A DNA stretch of 64,000 nucleotides, taken from positions 1,984,001 to 2,048,000 of the forward strand of contig NZ_WWGH01000001.1 in the NCBI RefSeq assembly GCF_009865135.1, written 5' to 3'. Positions within the stretch are counted from its first letter, which is position 1. Each line of letters starts with the position of its first letter. The translations under genes and the position numbers were made by a program. Source of the DNA: Streptomyces sp. SID8374. GTDB taxonomy: Bacteria; Actinomycetota; Actinomycetes; Streptomycetales; Streptomycetaceae. This document shows, in pieces, positions 8,492-17,628 of this stretch. A model generated the notes under the pieces. That model searched no databases, was not told the origin of the DNA, and saw only the letters and a list, made by a program, of their open reading frames with translations.

Positions 8492-8585
8492 CTCGGCGTT
8501 CCGGAGATCTCACGAGGGTGGCGGGACGGTGAGGGACTCGGCCCAATTCCCTTGGAAATCACCGGAGTTGGTCATACGTACCGCA

Positions 8586-11297
8586 TCAGCGGCTGTCACT
8601 CCCGCGCGACTGCGCCGCCGCCCGGCCCGCTTCGAGCCGGGCCACCGGGATGCGGAACGGCGAGCAGGAGACGTAGTCCAGGCCCACCTCGTGGAAGAAG
8701 TGCACCGACTCCGGGTCACCGCCGTGCTCGCCGCAGACACCGAGCTTGAGGTCCGGGCGGGTGGCCCGGCCGGCCTCCACGGCGCTGCGTACGAGCGAGC
8801 CGACGCCGTCCTTGTCGATCGTCTCGAACGGGGAGACCCCGAAGATGCCCTTCTCCAGGTACGCGGTGAAGAACGAGGCCTCCACGTCGTCGCGGGAGAA
8901 GCCCCACACCGTCTGGGTCAGGTCGTTGGTGCCGAACGAGAAGAACTGGGCGGCCTCGGCGATCTGGCCCGCCGTCAGCGCGGCGCGCGGCAGTTCGATC
9001 ATCGTGCCGATGGTCAGCTTCAGGTCGGTGCCGGTGGCCGCCTGGACCTCGGCGATGACCCGGTCGGCCTCCTCGCGGACGATCTCCAGCTCCTGGACCG
9101 TACCGACGAGCGGGATCATGATCTCGGGGCGCGGGTCGCCCTTGGCGTTCTTGCGCTGGGCGGCGGCCTCGGCGATGGCCCGTACCTGCATGGCGAACAG
9201 GCCGGGGATGACGAGACCCAGGCGCACCCCGCGCAGACCCAGCATCGGGTTCTGCTCGTGCAGCTTGTGCACCGCCTGGAGGAGGCGCAGGTCGTTCTCG
9301 TTGGCGTCCTTGCGGGACTCCGCGAGCGCGACACGTACCGACAGCTCGGTGATGTCGGGCAGGAACTCGTGGAGCGGCGGGTCGAGGAGCCGTACGGTGA
9401 CGGGCAGCCCGTCCATCGACTCGAACAACTCGATGAAGTCGGCCTTCTGGAGCGGGAGGAGGGCGGCGAGCGCGCTCTCGCGTTCGTCGTCGGTGTCCGC
9501 CAGGATCAGCTTCTCGACCATCTCGCGGCGCTCACCGAGGAACATGTGCTCGGTGCGGCAGAGCCCGATGCCCTGGGCGCCGAAGCGGCGGGCCCGCAGC
9601 GCGTCCTCGGCGTTGTCCGCGTTGGCCCGCACCCGCAGCCGGCGCACCCGGTCCGCGTACGCCATGATCCGGTGCACGGCGGCGACCAGCTCGTCGGCGT
9701 CGTCGGCGCCCGCGTGCATCCGGCCCTCGAAGTATTCGACGACCGGCGACGGTACGACGGGTACCTCGCCCAGGTAGACCTTGCCGGTGGAGCCGTCGAT
9801 CGAGACGAGGTCGCCCTCCTCGATCACCTTGCCGCCCACCGTCATCCGGCGGCGCTTGGTGTCGACCTCCAGCTCCTCGGCGCCGCAGACACAGGTCTTG
9901 CCCATGCCGCGCGCCACGACCGCCGCGTGCGAGGTCTTGCCGCCGCGCGAGGTCAGGATGCCCTCGGCGGCGATCATGCCTTCGAGGTCGTCGGGGTTGG
10001 TCTCGCGGCGGATCAGGATGACCTTCTCGCCGGAGCGGGACCACTTGATCGCGGTGTACGAGTCGAAGACGGCCTTGCCGACGGCGGCACCCGGCGAGGC
10101 GGCGATGCCCCGGCCGAGCAGCTGGGTCTTCGCCTCGTCGTCGAAGCGCGGGAACATCAGCTGGGCGAGCTGGGCGCCGTTGACGCGCTGGAGGGCCTCG
10201 GCCTCGTCGATCAGGCCCTGGTCGACGAGCTGGGTGGCGATCCGGAAGGCGGCACCGGCGGTGCGCTTGCCGACCCGGGTCTGGAGCATCCAGAGCTGGC
10301 CGCGCTCGATGGTGAACTCGATGTCGCAGAGATCCTTGTAGTGGTTCTCCAGGGTCTCCATGATCTGCATGAGCTGGTCGTACGACTTCTTGTCGATCGA
10401 CTCCAGGTCGGCGAGCGGCACCGTGTTGCGGATACCGGCGACGACGTCCTCGCCCTGCGCGTTCTGGAGGTAGTCGCCGTAGACGCCCTGGTGGCCGCTG
10501 GCCGGGTCGCGGGTGAAGGCGACGCCCGTACCGGAGTCGGGGCCGAGGTTGCCGAAGACCATCGAACAGACGTTGACCGCTGTGCCGAGGTCGCCGGGGA
10601 TGCGCTCCTGGCGGCGGTAGAGCTTGGCGCGGTCGGTGTTCCACGAGTCGAAGACCGCGTTTATGGCCAGGTCCATCTGCTCCCGGGCGTTCTGCGGGAA
10701 CTCGCGTCCGGCCTGGTCCTGGACGATCTTCTTGAACTGCTTGACGAGCTTCTTCAGGTCGGCCGCGGCCAGGTCCGTGTCGACCGTGACCTTCTTGGCC
10801 GACTTGGCGTCCTCCAAGGCCTCCTCGAAGAGGTCGCCGTCGACACCCAGGACGGTCTTGCCGAACATCTGGATGAGGCGCCGGTAGGAGTCCCAGGCGA
10901 AGCGCTCGTCACCGGACTGGGTGGCGAGGCCGGCCACCGAGGCGTCGGAGAGGCCGATGTTGAGGACCGTGTCCATCATGCCGGGCATGGAGAACTTGGC
11001 GCCGGAGCGGACGGAGACCAGCAGCGGGTCGTCGGCCTGGCCGAGCTGCTTGCCCATCTGGGTCTCCAGCGCGGCGAGGTGCGCACTCACCTCGTCGCGC
11101 AGCGCCTTCGGTGCCTGCCCGCTCTCCAGGTAGACCTTGCACGCCTCGGTGGTGATGGTGAAGCCCGGAGGGACGGGCAACCCGAGGTTGGTCATCTCGG
11201 CGAGGTTGGCACCCTTGCCGCCCAGAAGATCCTTCAGATCCTTGTTGCCCTCGGTGAAGTCGTAGACGAACTTCTGGGGATCTTTGTTTTCCGACAC
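8586..11297 (-). CDS. ppdK: Pyruvate, phosphate dikinase
   Basis: A 903-residue cytosolic enzyme that interconverts pyruvate, ATP and phosphate with phosphoenolpyruvate, AMP and diphosphate. Visible in order are the N-terminal nucleotide-binding domain (GGKGANLAEMTNLGLPVPPGF), the swivelling phosphohistidine domain (LTSRGGKTSHAAVVARGMG, catalytic His) and the C-terminal PEP/pyruvate TIM barrel (TVRLLDPPLHEFLP; FSFGTNDLTQTVWGFSRDD; GVCGEHGGDPES with the catalytic Cys). The length is normal. The GTG at 11297 is preceded by GAGGAG at about 8 bp. It is monocistronic with its own terminator. Confidence 0.97.
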   Translation of the reverse strand: MSENKDPQKFVYDFTEGNKDLKDLLGGKGANLAEMTNLGLPVPPGFTITTEACKVYLESGQAPKALRDEVSAHLAALETQMGKQLGQADDPLLVSVRSGAKFSMPGMMDTVLNIGLSDASVAGLATQSGDERFAWDSYRRLIQMFGKTVLGVDGDLFEEALEDAKSAKKVTVDTDLAAADLKKLVKQFKKIVQDQAGREFPQNAREQMDLAINAVFDSWNTDRAKLYRRQERIPGDLGTAVNVCSMVFGNLGPDSGTGVAFTRDPASGHQGVYGDYLQNAQGEDVVAGIRNTVPLADLESIDKKSYDQLMQIMETLENHYKDLCDIEFTIERGQLWMLQTRVGKRTAGAAFRIATQLVDQGLIDEAEALQRVNGAQLAQLMFPRFDDEAKTQLLGRGIAASPGAAVGKAVFDSYTAIKWSRSGEKVILIRRETNPDDLEGMIAAEGILTSRGGKTSHAAVVARGMGKTCVCGAEELEVDTKRRRMTVGGKVIEEGDLVSIDGSTGKVYLGEVPVVPSPVVEYFEGRMHAGADDADELVAAVHRIMAYADRVRRLRVRANADNAEDALRARRFGAQGIGLCRTEHMFLGERREMVEKLILADTDDERESALAALLPLQKADFIELFESMDGLPVTVRLLDPPLHEFLPDITELSVRVALAESRKDANENDLRLLQAVHKLHEQNPMLGLRGVRLGLVIPGLFAMQVRAIAEAAAQRKNAKGDPRPEIMIPLVGTVQELEIVREEADRVIAEVQAATGTDLKLTIGTMIELPRAALTAGQIAEAAQFFSFGTNDLTQTVWGFSRDDVEASFFTAYLEKGIFGVSPFETIDKDGVGSLVRSAVEAGRATRPDLKLGVCGEHGGDPESVHFFHEVGLDYVSCSPFRIPVARLEAGRAAAQSRGSDSR

Positions 11298-11678
11298 GGG
11301 TCTCGACTCCTCGAGGACGCGGTGGCTGCCCTGACGGCCAGGAACATACCCAGATCTAAGGTGTATGGGTACGTCCACTTGGTCGTCATGCGGCCGCAAC
11401 CACCCGTCCGCCAGCAGATCTAAAGAAACTCACCGGCGGGCGGGCTGCGGCTCTCCGTTCAGCTCCTGAAGGCAGCATGGCCATTTCTTGACCCTCAGCT
11501 CTCATATGAGCGGACCATTCCGCACCTGAGTACACTTCTCGAAGGCTGTTACGTGGCACTGAGTGCCAGGTCTTCCAGAAGTGCAGCCACCGCCATAACG
11601 CTCATCTGAGCGCACCCCCGATCAAGGGTGGCGCGAATCACGCTGGTTTCGGACCCTGAATTTCAGGATTCGGACGCC
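11298..11678. other. ppdK upstream region
   Basis: No gene is visible. A 15-nt palindrome TGGCACTGAGTGCCA lies at 11554-11568, and a weak inverted repeat near 11608-11632 may end the HAD/ABC operon. The ppdK promoter is expected within this stretch. Confidence 0.5.
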
Positions 11679-12347
11679 TCAGGGACGTCCCAGGCAGTCA
11701 CTCAGCACCGCGAGGTCCACCTCTTCCAGGCTACGGGCGAACGTCCGACCCCGCCCTGGGGCGACCGGGAGCAGCGACGGAACCACCAGCACCGCGCACC
11801 CGGCGGCATCGGCGGAGGCGGTGCCGTCCGGGGAGTCCTCCACCGCCACACAGGCGGCGGGGTCGGCCGCGAACCGCTCGGCCGCGGCCCGGTACGGGTC
11901 CGGATGCGGCTTGGTCCGTACGGTGTCGTCGGCCGAGAGCGTGAAGGCGAAGTCCACCCCGGCCAGCGCCCCGGCCACCACCGCGTCCACGACACTCCTG
12001 GGCGAGGCGCTGACCAGGGCGAACGGCACCCCGGCGCCTTCGAGGGAGGCGAGCAGGGCGGCGGCCCCGGGGCGCAGCGGGGCGCCCGCGTCGACCTTCC
12101 GGAAGAAGGAGTCGGTCAGCTCGGCGGCCGTGTCGGCGAGCGCGGAGGAGTCGCCGCCGGTCACCTCGATCAGATGAGCGGCGGTGTCGGCGACGGCCCG
12201 GCCGACGACCTCCGGGCCGTCCGCGTCGCTCAGCCGGTGGCCGAGGCCTGCGGCGACCTCGCGGGCCGTCTCCCACCAGAGCACCTCGGTGTCGACGAGG
12301 GTGCCGTCCATGTCGAAGAGGACGGCGGCGGGGGCGGTCGTCCTCAC
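11679..12347 (-). CDS. HAD-superfamily phosphatase (last gene of ABC import operon)
   Basis: A 222-residue haloacid-dehalogenase-like hydrolase. Motif I is FDMDGTLVDTE (nucleophile and acid Asp), motif II is VSASPRS, the motif III lysine lies in TVRTKPHPDPY, and motif IV is AVEDSPDGTASA. It has the helical cap of the beta-phosphoglucomutase/phosphatase subgroup. Its GTG start overlaps the stop of the ABC ATPase by 3 bp (GTGA), implying translational coupling, so it probably acts on the imported compound. It is not a typical phosphonoacetaldehyde hydrolase, because the first motif is the general FDMDGT type. Confidence 0.88.
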   Translation of the reverse strand: MRTTAPAAVLFDMDGTLVDTEVLWWETAREVAAGLGHRLSDADGPEVVGRAVADTAAHLIEVTGGDSSALADTAAELTDSFFRKVDAGAPLRPGAAALLASLEGAGVPFALVSASPRSVVDAVVAGALAGVDFAFTLSADDTVRTKPHPDPYRAAAERFAADPAACVAVEDSPDGTASADAAGCAVLVVPSLLPVAPGRGRTFARSLEEVDLAVLSDCLGRP

Positions 12348-13504
12348 GCGTCCACCTTGTCGCCGGAGGTCGCGGCTTCCGCAGCCGTCTCCCGTACGGG
12401 CACGACCAGCACCGGGCGGCGGACCGGGGTGACCCGGGCCCGTACCCCGGGAGCCAGCTCCGTGGCGTCCCGCGACGGCAGGTCGGCCTTGATCGCGGCG
12501 CCGTCGGGCAGGTCGAGGAGGACCCGGGTGACCGAGCCGAGGAAGGAGGCGGAGACGACCGTGGCCGTACCGTCCGCGTCGGCCGTGACACCGATGTTCT
12601 CGGGCCGGATGAGGACGTCGACCGGCCCCCGGCCCGCCGGGATGTCCCCGTCGACCGGGAGGGTGGCACCCGCGACGGCCACCGAACCGTCGCCGGTCAG
12701 CTGCCCCGGCACCCGGTTCATGGTGCCGACGAACTCGGCGACGAAGGGCGTGGCGGGGCGCTCGTACAGCTCGGCCGGGGGCGCGCACTGCTCCAGGCGG
12801 CCCGCGTTGAGGACGGCGACCCGGTCGGCCATGGAGAGGGCTTCCTCCTGGTCGTGGGTGACGAAGATGGTGGTGATCCCGAGCGCCAGCTGGAGGCGGC
12901 GGATCTCCTCGCGCAGGGTGAGCCGGACCTTGGCATCGAGTGCCGAGAGCGGCTCGTCCAGGAGCAGGACCCGGGGGCGCAGGGCGAGCGCGCGGGCCAG
13001 GGCGACGCGCTGCTGCTGGCCGCCGGACATCTGGTGCGGGAAGCGGTCGCCGTGGGCGGGGAGGCCGACGAGTTCGAGGAGTTCGTTGGCGGTGGCGTGA
13101 CGTTCGGCGGTGGCCACGCCCTTCATCCGGGGGCCGAAGGCGACGTTGTCGCGGGCGTTGAGGTGCGGGAAGAGGCTGTAGGACTGGAAGACCATCCCGG
13201 CGTCGCGCCGGTTGGCGGGGACCGGGGTGATGTCCTCGCCGTCGACCAGGACCTCGCCCGAGTCGGGCTGCTCGAACCCGGCGAGGACCCGCAGCGCGGT
13301 GGTCTTGCCGCAGCCGGAGGGGCCCAGCAGTGCGAGGAGTTCGCCGGGTTCGGCGGTGAGGTCGAGGCCGTCGAGGGCCACGGTGGGGCCGAACGCCCGG
13401 CGCAGGGAGCGGAACTCCACCCGGGCTCCGGTGACGTCCCGTCCTTCCCGCGCGGCGGCTTCGGCCGGCTCGGGGCGGGGGGCGGCGGTGGGCAGGGCTG
13501 ACAT
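12344..13504 (-). CDS. ABC transporter ATP-binding protein (phosphonate/polyamine type)
   Basis: A 386-residue ATPase with Walker A GPSGCGKTT, Q-loop MVFQSYSLFP, signature MSGGQQQR, Walker B LLLDEPLSALD and switch-region FVTHDQEEA. A TOBE-like C-terminal domain (about 265-370, VLIRPENIGV) is typical of the PotA/PhnT/FbpC importer group. Its partners are the two permeases and the binding protein encoded upstream in the same operon. Substrate specificity is not readable from the ATPase. Confidence 0.92.
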   Translation of the reverse strand: MSALPTAAPRPEPAEAAAREGRDVTGARVEFRSLRRAFGPTVALDGLDLTAEPGELLALLGPSGCGKTTALRVLAGFEQPDSGEVLVDGEDITPVPANRRDAGMVFQSYSLFPHLNARDNVAFGPRMKGVATAERHATANELLELVGLPAHGDRFPHQMSGGQQQRVALARALALRPRVLLLDEPLSALDAKVRLTLREEIRRLQLALGITTIFVTHDQEEALSMADRVAVLNAGRLEQCAPPAELYERPATPFVAEFVGTMNRVPGQLTGDGSVAVAGATLPVDGDIPAGRGPVDVLIRPENIGVTADADGTATVVSASFLGSVTRVLLDLPDGAAIKADLPSRDATELAPGVRARVTPVRRPVLVVPVRETAAEAATSGDKVDA

Positions 13505-13510
13505 GGGTGG

Positions 13511-14479
13511 CTACTCCTTGCCGGGTACGGAGGTGGGGGCGGCGGGTCCGGTTCCGCTCTGGGTGTCGACGGCCGGGGTCACCGTGGCCGGACCGGCCGG
13601 GATCGCGGTGGCCGAGGCGGAGGACCCGGTTCCGGCGCGCGAGAGGATGAGCAGCAGGGCCCAGGTGATGAGCAGGGAGAGCAGCGAGACGGCGACCGAC
13701 ATCCGGGCCTCGGCGCCGGAGACGGTGACGATCCACACCGCGAAGGGCCGGAACCCCAGCAGCGAGGCGACGGTGTACTCGCCGAGCACCAGCGCCAGGG
13801 TGAGGAAGGAGGCCCCGGCGAGCGAGGAGCGCAGGTTGGGCAGGATGACGCTCACGATCACCTGCAACCGGCCGGCCCCGCAGTTGCGGGCCGCCTCCAC
13901 CAGCGTGGGTACGTCGACGGCACGGAGCCCCGCGTCCAGCGAGCGGTGCACGAACGGCAGCGCCAGCACGGTGTAGGCGAGGACCAGCACCACCGGGAAC
14001 GACTCGTTCTGCACGGCCAGGAAGGTCTGGTAGAGCGGGGTGCGCGAGAAGTGGTCGGGCCCCCAGCGCAGCACGGTGGCGATCCCGGTGACCAGGGCGA
14101 TCGGCGGCACCACCAGCGGCATCATGCAGACGATCTCGACGACGGCCCGCAGCCGGGGCGGCCCGAGCCGCACCGCGACGAGCGCGGGGACGACGAGCAG
14201 CAGGGCGAGCGCGATCGTGGCGGCGGCGAGGGAGAGCGAGAGGAACAGGCTCTCGGTGAAGCCGTCGGCCGACAGGATGCCGCTGTACGCCTCGAAGGTG
14301 AGGCCCTGGTTCGGTACGTGAACCGTGAAGACGAACGAGGAGAGCAGCGGGGTGACGAAGTAGAGCCCGGCGACGGCCAGTACGGCTCCGCGCCAGTAGC
14401 GGGGGCGCGTGCGGCGGGCCTTCACCGGCGCGGGCGCCGGGACGGAGGCCTCGGGGGCGGCGGTGGTCAGTGCAGCCAT
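13511..14479 (-). CDS. ABC transporter permease 2
   Basis: A 322-residue inner-membrane permease with about six helices. The cytoplasmic EAA-like loop contacting the ATPase reads TLVEAARNCGAGRLQVIVSVILP. The ATG at 14479 lies 13 bp inside the end of the upstream permease gene, so the two are translationally coupled. The Ser/Thr/Pro-rich tail after the last helix is unusual but probably harmless. It belongs to the type I family that imports polyamines, 2-aminoethylphosphonate or ferric ions. Confidence 0.9.
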   Translation of the reverse strand: MAALTTAAPEASVPAPAPVKARRTRPRYWRGAVLAVAGLYFVTPLLSSFVFTVHVPNQGLTFEAYSGILSADGFTESLFLSLSLAAATIALALLLVVPALVAVRLGPPRLRAVVEIVCMMPLVVPPIALVTGIATVLRWGPDHFSRTPLYQTFLAVQNESFPVVLVLAYTVLALPFVHRSLDAGLRAVDVPTLVEAARNCGAGRLQVIVSVILPNLRSSLAGASFLTLALVLGEYTVASLLGFRPFAVWIVTVSGAEARMSVAVSLLSLLITWALLLILSRAGTGSSASATAIPAGPATVTPAVDTQSGTGPAAPTSVPGKE

Positions 14480-15384
14480 CGGGAGCTCCGTCGCTGGAGG
14501 GGCAGATAGACCGCCATCACCAGTCCGGCGATCACGATCATGTCGAGGCTCAGCGCCAGGGCCACGTTCTCCTGGCCGACCAGGACGTTCCCGGAGAGCG
14601 CGTCGGCGATCTTCAGGGTGACCAGCGGTACGGAGCCGCCGACGAGGGCGGCGGCCGTGGCGTGCGCGGCGAAGGCGCTGCCGAAGAGGAGGACGAACCC
14701 GCCGAGCAGCGAGGGTGCCAGCACCGGCAGTCCGACGTACCGCCAGAACTGCCAGGCGGTGGCGCCGTTGTTGCGGGCGGCCTCGCGCCACTGGGGGCGC
14801 AGCCCGTCCAGCGCCGGGACGACGACGATCACCATGAGCGGGATGAGGAAGTAGAGGTAGATGACGGTGAGTCCGGTGAAGGAGTAGAGGTTCCAGCCGA
14901 GCGCGTCCAGGTGGCCGAGCTGCGTGACCACACCGGAGATGCCGAGGGTGGCGACGAAGGCGAAGGCCAGCGGGATGCCGCCGAAGTTGGCGAGGACGCC
15001 GGAGGCGGTGAGCACGGCCCCGCGCAGCGAGCCGCGCCGGGAGGTGACGACGGCCTGGGCGATCAGCACGCCGAAGACGGTGGCGATGGCCGCGGTCAGG
15101 GCGGAGAGCTGGACGCTGCCGGTGAGCGAGGTGAGGTAGGGGCCCTGGAGCGAGCGCGTCAGGTGCTCGCCGGTGAACTCGGTGGTGCCGGAGACCGCGT
15201 CGGTACGGGTGATCGCCCCGTACAGCAGGGCGCCGGCGGGCAGTCCGAAGCAGAGTCCGGCGAAGACGAGCAGCGGGAGGGCCCCGAGCCAGGCGCGGGG
15301 CGGCCGGCGGCGGCGCGTACGGCCACCGGCCTTCACAGCGGCCGCCCCGGGTCCCGGGGCGGCGGTCGGGTGGGAAGGGGTCAT
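14467..15384 (-). CDS. ABC transporter permease 1
   Basis: A 305-residue permease with about six transmembrane helices and the EAA loop WREAARNNGATAWQFWRYVGLPVLAPS. Its start codon overlaps the stop of the substrate-binding protein gene (TGATG). With permease 2 it forms the heterodimeric channel. The first 40 residues are a charged Arg-rich cytoplasmic segment before helix 1. Confidence 0.9.
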   Translation of the reverse strand: MTPSHPTAAPGPGAAAVKAGGRTRRRRPPRAWLGALPLLVFAGLCFGLPAGALLYGAITRTDAVSGTTEFTGEHLTRSLQGPYLTSLTGSVQLSALTAAIATVFGVLIAQAVVTSRRGSLRGAVLTASGVLANFGGIPLAFAFVATLGISGVVTQLGHLDALGWNLYSFTGLTVIYLYFLIPLMVIVVVPALDGLRPQWREAARNNGATAWQFWRYVGLPVLAPSLLGGFVLLFGSAFAAHATAAALVGGSVPLVTLKIADALSGNVLVGQENVALALSLDMIVIAGLVMAVYLPLQRRSSRWLH

Positions 15385-16562
15385 CAGGAGACGGCCTTGT
15401 CCCAGTTCTCGGAGAGCGTGGCGTTGGCCTTGTCGAGTTCCTCGGAGCTCGGGAAGGACGGGGTGCCCTCGACCTTGGGGAGCTTGGTGACGAAGGTCTT
15501 GTCGGCCGTGCCGTCCTCGGTCATGGCGGGCAGCAGCACCGGGCGGGCGTACCCCTTCAGCCAGAGGTTCTGGCCCTCGGCGCTGTACAGGTACTCCATC
15601 CACAGGCGGGCGGCCGCGGGGTGCGGGGCGTCCTTGTTGATGGCCTGCGAGTAGAACTGGGCGTAGACGCCGTCGGAGGGCACGGAGACCTTCCAGTCGA
15701 CGCCCTTGCCCTTGAACTGGTCGGCGTACCCGGCGTTCAGGTAGTCCCAGTCGATGCTGATCGGCGTCTCGCCCTTTTCGACGGTGGCCGGGGTGGACTC
15801 GACGGGGATGAAGTTGCCGCTCTTCTTCAGCTTGCCGAAGAAGTCGATGCCGGGCTGGATGTCCCCGAACGAGCCCTTGTTGGCCAGGGACGCCGCGTAC
15901 ACGCCGCCGAACGCGGAGCCGGACTTGGTCGGGTTGCCGTTGAGGGCGACCTTGCCCTTGTACTCGGGCTTCAGCAGGTCCGCGAAGGTCTCGGGGCAGG
16001 TCTTGATACGGGCGGCGTCGCAGCCGATGGAGACGTAACCGCCGTAGTCGTTGTACCAGCGGCCGTCCGCGTCCTTCTGGCTGTCGGGGATCTTGTCCCA
16101 GGACTCGACCTTGTACGGGGCGAAGAGGTTCTCGGAGGCGCCGCTGCGGGCGAAGGCGATACCGAGGTCGAGGACGTCGGGGGCACGCTTCTGGCCCTTG
16201 CGGGACTTGACGGCGGCTATCTCGTCGGAGCTGGAGCCGTCGGGGTTCTCGCTCTTGATCTTGACCTTGTACTTGGCCTGGAAGCTCTTGATGATCTCAC
16301 CGTAGTTGGCCCAGTCCGGCGGCAGCGCGATCACATTGAGCTCGCCCTCCTTCTCGGCGGCCGCGACCAGCTTCTCCAGCCCGCCGAAGTCGGCGGCCGA
16401 GGTGGCCTCGGTGGACTTCACCCCGTTCGCGCCGGTCTCGGCCTTCTCCTCGGGCGCGGCACCGCAGGCGGTGAGGGCGGTGAGGGCGGCGGTGGAGAGG
16501 GCGAGGGCGGCAACGGCACGGCTGTTGGCACGAATACGGGGACGGGGTCGAGCTCTGCGCAC
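15384..16562 (-). CDS. Extracellular solute-binding lipoprotein (2-aminoethylphosphonate/polyamine-type importer)
   Basis: A 392-residue type II periplasmic-binding-fold protein. An Arg-rich start is followed by a hydrophobic stretch ending in the lipobox LTAC, so it is lipid-anchored outside the membrane. KLVAAAEKEGELNVIALPPDWANYGEIIKSF and later PATVEKGETPISIDWDYLNAGY resemble phosphonate and iron/polyamine binding proteins. I chose the GTG at 16562 (GGGAG 8 bp upstream); in-frame ATGs at 16616 and 16604 would spoil the signal peptide. It is the first gene of a five-gene operon reading leftward, divergent from a GntR regulator. Confidence 0.85.
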   Translation of the reverse strand: MRRARPRPRIRANSRAVAALALSTAALTALTACGAAPEEKAETGANGVKSTEATSAADFGGLEKLVAAAEKEGELNVIALPPDWANYGEIIKSFQAKYKVKIKSENPDGSSSDEIAAVKSRKGQKRAPDVLDLGIAFARSGASENLFAPYKVESWDKIPDSQKDADGRWYNDYGGYVSIGCDAARIKTCPETFADLLKPEYKGKVALNGNPTKSGSAFGGVYAASLANKGSFGDIQPGIDFFGKLKKSGNFIPVESTPATVEKGETPISIDWDYLNAGYADQFKGKGVDWKVSVPSDGVYAQFYSQAINKDAPHPAAARLWMEYLYSAEGQNLWLKGYARPVLLPAMTEDGTADKTFVTKLPKVEGTPSFPSSEELDKANATLSENWDKAVS

Positions 16563-16694
16563 GGTAGGTCTCCCAGAAGCGAAGCGTGAGGGCCACTTGT
16601 TCATACAAGCTGGCACCAGTTCGCCCGGGCCAGGTGTCCGGGAAGTTAACGTCCCATGTCTACCGCCGCAAGAGGGCGGGAAGAGAAAAGCGCA

Positions 16695-16714
16695 CTATCC
16701 AGGGGTTCTGGTAG
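16695..16714. promoter_or_regulatory. Candidate operator between ABC operon and GntR regulator
   Basis: An imperfect inverted repeat, CTATCCAG then five bases then CTGGTAG, sits in the shared intergenic space and is a candidate site for the divergent GntR/HutC regulator. The match is weak and rests on position and symmetry only. Confidence 0.35.
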
Positions 16715-16829
16715 ATAACGACCTCGCATCGAAACGGGCTGCGACGACGCTAGAGTGAGCGGCAGGACCGTCACCGAAGAGCGGACCTGTACACAGCGCA
16801 TCCTGCGCATGGACGGCCGAGGGGGACGT

Positions 16830-17585
16830 GTGGGCGCTACGCGCTACCGGGAGATCGCCGAGTCGCTGCGGCACGCCATCCGCACCGGCACCTACCCGCT
16901 CGGCTCCCGGCTGCCGTCCGAGAGCGACCTCTCCGCCCGCTGGGAGGTCTCGCGCGGCACGGTCCGCCAGGCGGTGGCGCTGCTCGCGTCGGAGGGCCTG
17001 ATCGGCTCCCGCCAAGGGGCGCGCCGGGTCGTCCTGCGCCAGGAGCGACGCCAGAGCTTCCAGCAGCTCAACAGCTTCGCGCAGTGGGCGCAGGCCATGG
17101 GGTGCGAGGTGGCCAGCCGCATCCTGACCCGCACCGTGCGGCCCGCCACCGACGAGGAGGCCGAGCGCATGGACGCGGAGCCGGGCAGCGAGGTCCTGTA
17201 CGTCCTGCGGCTGCGGTGGCTGGACGGGGAGCCGGTGATGGTGGAGCGGACGGTGTACGCGGACTGGGTGGCCCCGGCCGTCCTGGCGCTGCCGGAGGAC
17301 TGCGTCTCGATCATGGACAGCATCGCGGAGCGGGCGGACATCGTCGCGCACCACGGCGAGCACCTGATCGACGCGGTCGCGGCGGGCAGCGAGGACGCGC
17401 GCCTGCTCCAGGTCCGCCGGGCCAGCCCGCTGCTGCGCCAGCGCCACCTGACGTACACGGCGGCGGGCCGGGCCATCGAGTGGACGGACGACCGCTACCG
17501 GGCGGGCAGCGTGGTCTTCAACGTGATGAACTCGGCGGGGGCGGCGCCGCTGGAGCGCAGGGCGGGGCCGGACGTGCGGGGCTGA
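16830..17585 (+). CDS. GntR family (HutC/UTRA) transcriptional regulator
   Basis: A 251-residue regulator with an N-terminal GntR winged helix (YREIAESLRHAIRTGTYPLGSRLPSESDLSARWEVSRGTVRQAVALL, about residues 4-70). A UTRA ligand-binding domain follows (about 95-240, VLYVLRLRWLDGEPVMVERTVY). The divergent arrangement with the importer operon suggests it senses the imported compound and represses the operon. The GTG at 16830 follows GAGGGGG; an earlier start at 16755 would add 25 residues unlike the family. Confidence 0.9.
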   Translation: MGATRYREIAESLRHAIRTGTYPLGSRLPSESDLSARWEVSRGTVRQAVALLASEGLIGSRQGARRVVLRQERRQSFQQLNSFAQWAQAMGCEVASRILTRTVRPATDEEAERMDAEPGSEVLYVLRLRWLDGEPVMVERTVYADWVAPAVLALPEDCVSIMDSIAERADIVAHHGEHLIDAVAAGSEDARLLQVRRASPLLRQRHLTYTAAGRAIEWTDDRYRAGSVVFNVMNSAGAAPLERRAGPDVRG

Positions 17586-17628
17586 GCCCTGCCGCGTGCG
17601 GGCTGAGCTCTCCCGTACGCGTACCGGC

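Larger units (their letters stand above)
8007..8585. other. Intergenic region with two strong inverted repeats
   Basis: No convincing gene was found in about 580 bp. It holds a perfect 15-bp-arm inverted repeat at 8251-8288 and the ppdK terminator at 8457-8491. The promoter of the ArsR-type regulator must lie at the left end. Confidence 0.65.

Noticed and set aside
8427..11423. A 998-codon open frame antisense to ppdK
   Set aside because: It is the mirror of a highly biased coding strand. Its translation is low-complexity Val/Gly/Leu/Arg-rich with no family pattern, while the other strand encodes a full ppdK.
11554..11568. TGGCACTGAGTGCCA as a CIRCE/HrcA heat-shock site
   Set aside because: CIRCE needs nine bases between half-sites; here there is one. 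No chaperone gene is near.
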